A stretch of 9,066 bases of DNA, from assembly GCA_947631375.1 (NCBI GenBank), contig CANRLD010000065.1, forward strand, positions 1 through 9,066, read 5' to 3'. Source of the stretch: an uncultured Methylophaga sp. GTDB lineage: Bacteria; Pseudomonadota; Gammaproteobacteria; Nitrosococcales; Methylophagaceae. Each line of letters begins with the position of its first letter. Within the stretch, counting starts at the first letter, position 1. The notes beneath the pieces are model-generated. The model had not been told where the DNA came from. It saw only the letters and a program-made list of their open reading frames with translations, and did no database searches. A program made the translations under genes and the position numbers. Positions 1 through 5,287 of the stretch are shown here, in pieces.

Positions 1-2
1 CA

Positions 3-1454
3 CGTATTTCTGCCGATATTGGCTACCAGGATAATCAGCTGGATGAAACCCGTACTAATGTGACATTGGTAGGCGTAGATCGTGTTCCATCAGCGCCAGG
101 TGCAGATAATAACTGGGCACAACCTTGGTCTTATTCTGATGAAGAAGATTTGTTCGGCACATTGCGTGGCGAATATGAACTCACCGAAACAACAACTGCC
201 TGGGCGGCGTATGGACTACGTCGAACAGATGAAGAAAACTCGTTGGCAAATATAAGAGTTACAGACGCAAACTCTGGTGGAGGAAATGCTTTTCGTTTTG
301 ATAATGCCCGAGAAGATGAAGTTGATACTGGTGAATTAGGACTGCGTGGTTTATTCAATACAGGGAATGTAGGACATGAATGGGTTGTTTCAGCTTCATT
401 TTTTGAATTGGACTCAAAAAACGCTTATGGGACAGGAGGTACTACATTAACCAACTTATATAATCCTATTGATGTGCTACAGCCAGCACTAGGCTTTCAA
501 ACTAATTCAGGTTTAACGCCCACTCTGACCAATTCAGTTCAACTACAGAGTTATGCTATTGCTGATACCTTGTCATTCTTGAACGAGAGGCTTCTATTAA
601 CCCTTGGGATACGCAGACAGACTATAGAAGTAAAAACGTACGATTACAGCACAGGTGATAAAACCAGCGAATATAAAGAAACAGAAAATACTCCAGTAAT
701 AGGGATGGTTTATAAAATAACACCGCAGTTGTCTGTGTATGCTAATTACATTGAAAGTCTTCGTCAGGGAGAAAGGGCTCCAGAAGAATTTAATGGTACT
801 CCCCTTGAAAATAGCGGTGAAGCACAGTCTCCCTACATAGCCGAACAAAAAGAAATTGGCTTGAAATATGATTCTGATTATTTAGGTTGGGGTCTGGCTT
901 ACTTCACCACTGATATGCCTCGCTCTTTTACGGATACTTCAGATCCAAATAACCCAGTGTTTGAGACTTCAGGAGAGAATAATCATCAGGGTATTGAGTT
1001 GACCACATTTGGTTTATTAACTGACGATATCAAATTATTGGGTGGCGTGACTTGGTTGGATGCCAAGCAAGATAAGACTGGTACTGCTGATTTAGACGGG
1101 AATCGTGTGGTTGGTATTCCGGAATATCAGGCAAATTTAGATGCTGAATGGGAAGTCCCACAGATAAATGGTCTGGCACTCGATAGCCGAATTATCTACA
1201 CGGGATCAACGTATGCTGATTCTGCTAACGATTTGAAACTACCAAGTTGGACTCGAGTGGATATCGGTGCAAGGTATTTAATGCAGGTGAATGGTAAAGA
1301 TTTAACATTACGAGCTAGAGTGAATAATATCTTTGATAGAGACTATTGGGCTTCGGCAGGCGGATATGTGGGTGCTAATGGAACGGTTGGTACAGGTTAT
1401 CTCGTGTTAGGCGCACCTCGCACAGTTACGTTAAGCGCAACAATGGATTTCTAA
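3..1454 (+). CDS. TonB-dependent siderophore receptor, C-terminal part (5' end outside window)
   Basis: This is an outer-membrane beta-barrel receptor that binds a ferric siderophore and imports it using TonB/ExbBD energy. The frame is open from base 3, so the first visible GTG (60) is not the start; 483 residues remain and the N-terminal signal, TonB box and plug lie upstream. What is visible is barrel: alternating amphipathic strands with polar loops, for example YRI/YANYIESL-type strands in the middle. The end is diagnostic: a conserved NNIFDRDYW block about 40 residues before the end, then GYLVLGAPRTVTLSATMDF, closing on the C-terminal Phe expected for BAM-assembled barrels. The closing block resembles hydroxamate (ferrichrome-type, FcuA/FiuA/FhuE) receptors, but the substrate is a guess. 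The gene is A+T-rich and uses ATA, AGA, AGG and CTA codons far more freely than its neighbours, which suggests transfer. A terminator follows directly. The family call is secure; the ligand is not. Confidence 0.93.
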   Translation, partial: RISADIGYQDNQLDETRTNVTLVGVDRVPSAPGADNNWAQPWSYSDEEDLFGTLRGEYELTETTTAWAAYGLRRTDEENSLANIRVTDANSGGGNAFRFDNAREDEVDTGELGLRGLFNTGNVGHEWVVSASFFELDSKNAYGTGGTTLTNLYNPIDVLQPALGFQTNSGLTPTLTNSVQLQSYAIADTLSFLNERLLLTLGIRRQTIEVKTYDYSTGDKTSEYKETENTPVIGMVYKITPQLSVYANYIESLRQGERAPEEFNGTPLENSGEAQSPYIAEQKEIGLKYDSDYLGWGLAYFTTDMPRSFTDTSDPNNPVFETSGENNHQGIELTTFGLLTDDIKLLGGVTWLDAKQDKTGTADLDGNRVVGIPEYQANLDAEWEVPQINGLALDSRIIYTGSTYADSANDLKLPSWTRVDIGARYLMQVNGKDLTLRARVNNIFDRDYWASAGGYVGANGTVGTGYLVLGAPRTVTLSATMDF

Positions 1455-1473
1455 TTCAATTAATTATCCAGTT

Positions 1474-1513
1474 AAAAACGGTTTGCAGTTGATTACTGCA
1501 AACCGTTTTTTTT
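1474..1513. terminator. Bidirectional intrinsic terminator between the receptor gene and maeA
   Basis: A 16-bp perfect stem (1474-1489 pairing with 1495-1510) closes a 5-nt loop TGATT. Eight T residues (1506-1513) follow or end the stem on the + strand, and the A-run at 1474-1478 gives five U on the - strand. It lies between convergent genes, so it should stop both the receptor transcript and the maeA transcript. The maeA stop codon (1512-1514 on the - strand) overlaps the T-tract. Confidence 0.92.
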
Positions 1514-3194
1514 AGACATTGATACGCTGATAGTCACGATAACGAGGCAGCCAGAAGTTGTCCTCAATGGCCTGTAGCAAGGCAGCTTCGCTCATTCCCG
1601 GTGCTAATTGTTTTTGCTGGGCGAGTCTGGCAACAGCAAACGCAATCTTTTTACTCAATATTGCGCTTTCGGTGAGCGCAGGCAGCAATTCGCCTTCGCC
1701 AGTTTGTGCAAGAGGGGAAGCTGCGGCGAGTACCTCGCTGGCAACGAGTAACATGTCGTCAGTAATCCGCTCAATATTTGCCGCGACAACGGCCAAGCCT
1801 AGTCCAGGGAAAATATAACTGTTATTGCACTGCGCAATGGGGTATTGCTTTCCCTGATACGTTACCGGCGTAAACGGACTGCCAGTGGCGATCAATGCCT
1901 GGCCGTTGGTCCATTCAATAAGCTGTTGTGGCAGTGCCTCGATTTGTTTTGACGGATTACTGAGCGGGAAAATAACCGGTTTTGCACAGTGGGAAAACAT
2001 GCTCTGGATCAACGGCTTATCAAATAACCCGGCCTGACCGGAAACGCCAATCAACACCGTTGGATGCAGCTGTGCAATCACATCGGCCAGACCGGGATGT
2101 CTGCCGTTGAGCGGCCAGTTGCTCATCACCTCTGCGGGTTGAGCCAGTTTTTGCTGAAATAAAGGAAGATTGGTTAACGATTGCGTTAGCAAACCTTTGC
2201 GGTCAACCATAAAAATACGTTGGCGTGCAGCGGTTTCTGTCAGGCCTTCAGCGATCATTTGCGAGACGATTTGTTCAGCAATGCCACAACCGGCAGAACC
2301 AGCGCCGGCAATGACGATGGTTTGTTGCGACAAGATTTGCTGTTTGACGCGGCAAGCAGCGACAAGTGAGCCAACAGTCACGGCTGCTGTGCCTTGAATA
2401 TCATCATTGAAACAGCAGAGTTCATCACGGTAACGATGCAACAGTGGCAGTGCTTTGGTTTGTTCGAAATCTTCGAACTGTAATAGCACTTTTGGCCAGC
2501 GTTTTTTTATCGCGTTGATAAACAGCGCCATAAACTCATCATATTGTTCGCTGGTAATACGTGGATGTTGCCAGCCGATATAGCGAGGGTCAGCCAACAA
2601 ATCAGCATTGTCGGTGCCCACGTCCAGCATTACTGGAAGGGTATCTGCCGGATTAATCCCGCCACAGACGGTGTACAGCGATAGTTTGCCGATGGGAATG
2701 CCCATGCCGCCAACGCCTTGATCGCCAAGGCCAAGAATACGGCTGCCATCGGTTACCACAATAACGTTGACATGCTGTTTGGTCGCGTTCAGCAGGATTT
2801 CATCAATATGATCACGATCTGGATAGGCAATAAACAAACCTCTGGCACGACGATAGATTTGTGAAAAACGTTCACAGGCGTCGCCAACGGTTGGGGTATA
2901 GATGATGGGCATCATCTCTTGTAAATGCTGTTCAAGCAGATAATAAAACAAGGTTTCATTAGTGTCCTGAATGGTGCGCAGGTAAATATGTTTATTAATG
3001 GGAGCCACAAAACTGGAAAATTGCTGATAGGCGCGTTCAGCCTGTTGTTCAATCGATTCATAGCGGGCAGGTATCAACCCGGTCAACTGAAATTGCTGGC
3101 GTTCGTCTTGACTGAATGCCGTTCCCTTGTTGAGTAACGGGGTGGCAAGCAAGCTGTGGCCTGCAGAAGAAATAAAAACAGGTTCAGAAGACAT
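1512..3194 (-). CDS. maeA: NAD-dependent malic enzyme (oxaloacetate-decarboxylating)
   Basis: This cytoplasmic enzyme oxidatively decarboxylates L-malate to pyruvate and CO2 with NAD+, linking the TCA cycle to pyruvate during growth on C4 acids. The protein is 560 aa, close to the 565 aa of E. coli MaeA (SfcA). Catalytic positions known in that enzyme are all present with a constant offset of five: Tyr99 (in IIYTPTVG), Arg152, Lys170 (in GIPIGK), and metal ligands Glu241, Asp242 and Asp265 (in FEDF and FNDDIQGTA). A Rossmann dinucleotide-binding motif GAGSAGCG lies at 297-304, and the C-terminal part has the family FPLSNPS block at 409-415. There is no C-terminal phosphotransacetylase-like domain, which separates it from the NADP-type MaeB. 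The ATG at 3192-3194 follows a modest GCGGA Shine-Dalgarno about 9 nt upstream. It appears monocistronic, convergent with the receptor gene and divergent from the small secreted protein gene. NAD rather than NADP preference is inferred from family membership. Confidence 0.97.
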   Translation of the reverse strand: MSSEPVFISSAGHSLLATPLLNKGTAFSQDERQQFQLTGLIPARYESIEQQAERAYQQFSSFVAPINKHIYLRTIQDTNETLFYYLLEQHLQEMMPIIYTPTVGDACERFSQIYRRARGLFIAYPDRDHIDEILLNATKQHVNVIVVTDGSRILGLGDQGVGGMGIPIGKLSLYTVCGGINPADTLPVMLDVGTDNADLLADPRYIGWQHPRITSEQYDEFMALFINAIKKRWPKVLLQFEDFEQTKALPLLHRYRDELCCFNDDIQGTAAVTVGSLVAACRVKQQILSQQTIVIAGAGSAGCGIAEQIVSQMIAEGLTETAARQRIFMVDRKGLLTQSLTNLPLFQQKLAQPAEVMSNWPLNGRHPGLADVIAQLHPTVLIGVSGQAGLFDKPLIQSMFSHCAKPVIFPLSNPSKQIEALPQQLIEWTNGQALIATGSPFTPVTYQGKQYPIAQCNNSYIFPGLGLAVVAANIERITDDMLLVASEVLAAASPLAQTGEGELLPALTESAILSKKIAFAVARLAQQKQLAPGMSEAALLQAIEDNFWLPRYRDYQRINV

Positions 3195-3230
3195 GATGAC
3201 GAGTTCCGCTAAGCAACTAGATATAGGGCG

Positions 3231-3261
3231 AGTATAAACAGCTAGTGATGGATGATTTCAA
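3231..3261 (-). promoter_or_regulatory. Possible sigma-70 promoter for maeA
   Basis: Read on the - strand, TTGAAA (3261-3256) is followed after 19 nt by TATACT (3236-3231). Each hexamer matches consensus at 5 of 6 positions, but the spacer is two bases longer than ideal. The position, 37 bp before the maeA ATG, is suitable. No clear operator or CRP-type palindrome was seen nearby. Confidence 0.35.
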
Positions 3262-3343
3262 CTGTTATCGCGTTAGGTCCTTGATAAAATAGTGCTAAAT
3301 CAACTGCGAAAGCGAGCTTTTGCATGCGTTGGCAACAGATGGG

Positions 3344-3373
3344 TTGACGAAGACTGTAGAAAAGTCGCATATT
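3344..3373 (+). promoter_or_regulatory. Possible sigma-70 promoter for the DUF2845-like gene
   Basis: TTGACG (3344-3349), an 18-nt spacer, then CATATT (3368-3373) stand about 45 bp before the chosen ATG. The -35 is good (5/6) and the -10 is mediocre (4/6). If real, it rules out the longer in-frame reading from GTG 3292, because the transcript would begin downstream of that codon. Confidence 0.3.
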
Positions 3374-3407
3374 GTCAACAATTTGCCCAAACCATCGTCA
3401 GCTTTGC

Positions 3408-3411
3408 GAGG
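3408..3411 (+). promoter_or_regulatory. Ribosome binding site that fixes the start at 3418
   Basis: GAGG is followed by a 6-nt A-rich spacer and ATG. It decides the start codon: the upstream in-frame GTG at 3292 has no comparable site and would bury the signal peptide. Confidence 0.7.
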
Positions 3412-3417
3412 AAAATC

Positions 3418-3759
3418 ATGTCTTTACCTTCTCTAGTCACAGTATCAATGGCAACATTGTTGGTGTCTACTACGGTTAGCGCCGGAAATATCACCTCTCA
3501 CCAGAACAGTATGGCGTGTGGAGCCAATAGTATCACTATCGGTATGACAACTGACGATATCAAAACGATATGTGGGCAGTTCTGGGAACCGGCATTTATC
3601 AGTACCCATACCCGCCCGGCATTAAAGAAAGTCGCTGAATCCAGTCAGCTGGATGATCATTTTGAAAAATGGCTATACCGCATTGTCGATAAGCAGGAAA
3701 CACATGTGGTGATTAAAAATGGTCACATCGTGAAAATATTTAACACCCCGCAGCCCTGA
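3418..3759 (+). CDS. Small secreted DUF2845-like protein
   Basis: This 113-aa protein is predicted to be exported. Residues 1-22 form a short Sec signal peptide with a hydrophobic core and a VSA|GN-type cleavage site. The mature part starts with a Cys34-Gly pair, then an IGMTTDDIKTICGQFWEP segment with Cys52, and ends with EKWLYRIV, then VVIKNGHIVKIFN. That pattern (Cys, a 'G-x-T/S-x-x-x-[IV]-x-x-x-CG-x-P' helix, then a W-Y strand and a 'NG-x-[IV]-x-x-I' hairpin) is what I recall for DUF2845 and BamE-like small envelope domains. Cys34 and Cys52 could form a disulfide in the periplasm. The ATG at 3418 was preferred over an in-frame GTG at 3292 because it has a GAGG ribosome site 6 nt away and places the signal peptide at the N-terminus; the 42 extra codons upstream look non-coding. 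It is convergent with tesA. The function is unknown. Existence of the gene is fairly sure; the family assignment is moderate. Confidence 0.78.
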   Translation: MSLPSLVTVSMATLLVSTTVSAGNITSHQNSMACGANSITIGMTTDDIKTICGQFWEPAFISTHTRPALKKVAESSQLDDHFEKWLYRIVDKQETHVVIKNGHIVKIFNTPQP

Positions 3760-3775
3760 AACTATCAATTGTCGT

Positions 3776-3812
3776 AACAACGGCCAACTGGTGTACCCAG
3801 TGGGGAGTTGTT
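3776..3812. terminator. Weak candidate terminator hairpin between convergent genes
   Basis: AACAAC (3776-3781) pairs with GTTGTT (3807-3812). Inside it, ACTGG (3787-3791) pairs with CCAGT (3797-3801) around a TGTAC loop, with a further C-C/G-G pair across one mismatch. The interruptions and the T-poor tail (TGTCGTTC) make it a poor intrinsic terminator. Its place between the ends of the DUF2845-like gene and tesA is the main argument for it. Confidence 0.3.
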
Positions 3813-3890
3813 TGTCGTTCAGTTGGGCAGGCACGTTTACGTTTGCTAAACACCATCATTTGACTGAGCAACAGTTTGTGGCTGAATAGC

Positions 3891-4532
3891 TTATTGCTCA
3901 AGTAACGTCAGCAACTCCGGCCAGATATTATCAAGCAACAGTGGCTGGGCTTGTGCCGTGGGATGGATACCATCCGCTTGCATCATCAGCTCATCATCAT
4001 AAATATCAGCCAGTAAAAATGGCAGGAAAGCGACGTTATATTCTGCTGCCAGGCTGGAATAAATATCGGTAAACAGCGCTGTATAGCGGGGGCCGTAATT
4101 AGGTGGAATTTCGATACCGGCCAGCAGCACTTGGGCGCCATGCTGTTGGGACAACGTAATCAGTTGTGCCAGATTGTTGCGAATAACATCAGGGGGAAAA
4201 CCTCTCAGCCCATCATTACCGCCCAGTTCAATGACAACAATTGCCGGGTTATGCGTCTCCAGTAAGGTGGGTAACCGGCGTAAGCCCCCATCGGTGGTTT
4301 CGCCGCTGATGCTGGCATTTGTGACTTGCCAGTTATCAGGAGCTTCTTGTTCGAGACGCTGTCTGAGTAACTCAACCCAGGCGGCATCGCTATCAATACC
4401 ATAGGCTGCACTCAGGCTGTCACCGACGATCAGTAAGGTTTTTCGTTCACCTTCAGTGGCAGACAAGGAGGCGCTGGCAAGCAGAAAAAACAAGCTGGTA
4501 AGCAGGGTACGTAATATGGTCTTCATGGCCAT
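3891..4532 (-). CDS. tesA: Periplasmic SGNH-family acyl-CoA thioesterase I / lysophospholipase L1
   Basis: TesA-type enzymes are periplasmic serine hydrolases that cleave acyl thioesters, lysophospholipids and aryl esters. The 213-aa product (E. coli TesA is 208 aa) has a signal peptide at 1-25, ending near SLSA|TEG. The SGNH blocks follow in order: GDSLSAAYG with nucleophile Ser39, the SISGETTDGGL block with Gly77, GGNDGLRG with Asn106, and DGIHP with Asp187 and His190. Gly77 and Asn106 would form the oxyanion hole; Ser39, Asp187 and His190 the triad. Two starts are possible: ATG at 4532 (MAMKT) and ATG at 4526 (MKT). Neither has a strong Shine-Dalgarno, and the shorter form gives the more typical signal-peptide start. 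It is divergent from ybbA across only 23 bp, the same pairing as in E. coli, so its promoter region must overlap the ybbA 5' end. The family is certain; the physiological substrate is not fixed by sequence. Confidence 0.95.
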   Translation of the reverse strand: MAMKTILRTLLTSLFFLLASASLSATEGERKTLLIVGDSLSAAYGIDSDAAWVELLRQRLEQEAPDNWQVTNASISGETTDGGLRRLPTLLETHNPAIVVIELGGNDGLRGFPPDVIRNNLAQLITLSQQHGAQVLLAGIEIPPNYGPRYTALFTDIYSSLAAEYNVAFLPFLLADIYDDELMMQADGIHPTAQAQPLLLDNIWPELLTLLEQ

Positions 4533-4546
4533 CCATTGATTTTTTT

Positions 4547-4550
4547 GAGG
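4547..4550 (+). promoter_or_regulatory. Ribosome binding site of ybbA
   Basis: GAGG lies 5 nt before the ATG at 4556. It supports this start rather than the internal Met14 codon at 4595, which lacks a site. It lies within the 23-bp divergent gap to tesA and is preceded by a T-run. Confidence 0.7.
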
Positions 4551-4555
4551 AAAAC

Positions 4556-5287
4556 ATGTCGATTGATAGACAAGCAGATTCGGTAAAAGACTTCATGATC
4601 CAGGCAGAAAAGGTGTCTTATAGCGTTAATCTGGACGGTAATACACTCCCCATATTGCACAATGTCAGTCTGGCCATCGGTGCAGGCGAGTCAGCGGCTA
4701 TTGTAGGACGTTCCGGTTCAGGCAAAACAACATTACTGGGATTGCTGGCTGGACTGGATGTGCCCACGGCTGGCGATATCATGCTTGATGGACAGATGAT
4801 CAATACCTTATCTGAAGATGAACGCGCCAGTCTGCGCGCCCAGCGTGTCGGGTTTGTTTTCCAGTCGTTCCAGTTATTGCCAACCTTAACGGCAATAGAA
4901 AATATCATGTTACCCATGGAGTTATCGGGCATAGTTGATGCAAAACATAGGGCGGAGGCATTGCTGGAACGGGTGGGACTAGCGCAGCGCATGAAGCATA
5001 CTCCACGGCAGTTATCCGGTGGCGAACAGCAACGCGTAGCGATTGCCAGAGCCTTTGCAGTAGCCCCCAAAATACTGTTTGCTGATGAGCCGACCGGTAA
5101 TCTGGACACACATACCGGTGAAGCGATTACCGAATTATTGATGAATTTGAACCAGGAACAAGGCACCACACTGGTGATGGTGACGCACGATCAGCAATTG
5201 GCAGATCGCTGCCAGCGATTGTTTGTGATTGAGGCGGGGTTGTTGCACGAAGATGCGGCCGTATCAAAAACGGTGACAGCCGTATGA
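4556..5287 (+). CDS. ybbA: ABC transporter ATP-binding protein, YbbA (LolD/MacB-type)
   Basis: This cytoplasmic ATPase drives the YbbP permease encoded next. At 243 aa it is slightly longer than E. coli YbbA and complete for a nucleotide-binding domain: Walker A GRSGSGKTT (51-59), Q-loop Gln103 in VGFVFQSFQLLPT, ABC signature LSGGEQQR (153-160), Walker B ILFADEPT (173-180) with catalytic Glu178, D-loop GNLD (181-184) and switch His211 in VMVTHD. The 'FQSF-LLPTL-A-EN' segment and the 'ADEPTGNLD' block are those of the LolD/FtsE/MacB/YbbA group, whose members power mechanical work on envelope substrates rather than solute import. The stop overlaps the ybbP start by 4 bp (ATGA), indicating translational coupling. 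The YbbA assignment over LolD rests on the tesA and ybbP neighbours and on overall similarity to E. coli YbbA. The transported or extracted substrate is unknown. Confidence 0.95.
   Translation: MSIDRQADSVKDFMIQAEKVSYSVNLDGNTLPILHNVSLAIGAGESAAIVGRSGSGKTTLLGLLAGLDVPTAGDIMLDGQMINTLSEDERASLRAQRVGFVFQSFQLLPTLTAIENIMLPMELSGIVDAKHRAEALLERVGLAQRMKHTPRQLSGGEQQRVAIARAFAVAPKILFADEPTGNLDTHTGEAITELLMNLNQEQGTTLVMVTHDQQLADRCQRLFVIEAGLLHEDAAVSKTVTAV

Noticed and set aside
1558..3137. Several + strand open frames of 70-86 codons opposite maeA.
   Set aside because: They are shadows of the maeA reading frame, with no family resemblance or ribosome sites.
3195..3417. The 223-bp divergent spacer was inspected for a small RNA, riboswitch or operator.
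   Set aside because: Apart from weak promoter-like hexamers there is no stable hairpin with a T-run and no clear palindrome.
1019..3564. A 16-base exact direct repeat, AACTGACGATATCAAA, at 1019-1034 and 3549-3564.
   Set aside because: Both copies are in frame and encode the same Thr-Asp-Asp-Ile-Lys stretch in unrelated proteins. There is no flanking similarity, so it looks like chance codon coincidence and not a mobile or recombination repeat.
3865..3900. Inverted repeat TGAGCAA / TTGCTCA around the tesA stop codon, possible tesA terminator.
   Set aside because: The loop is 22 nt, the stem only 7 bp and no T-run follows on the - strand.
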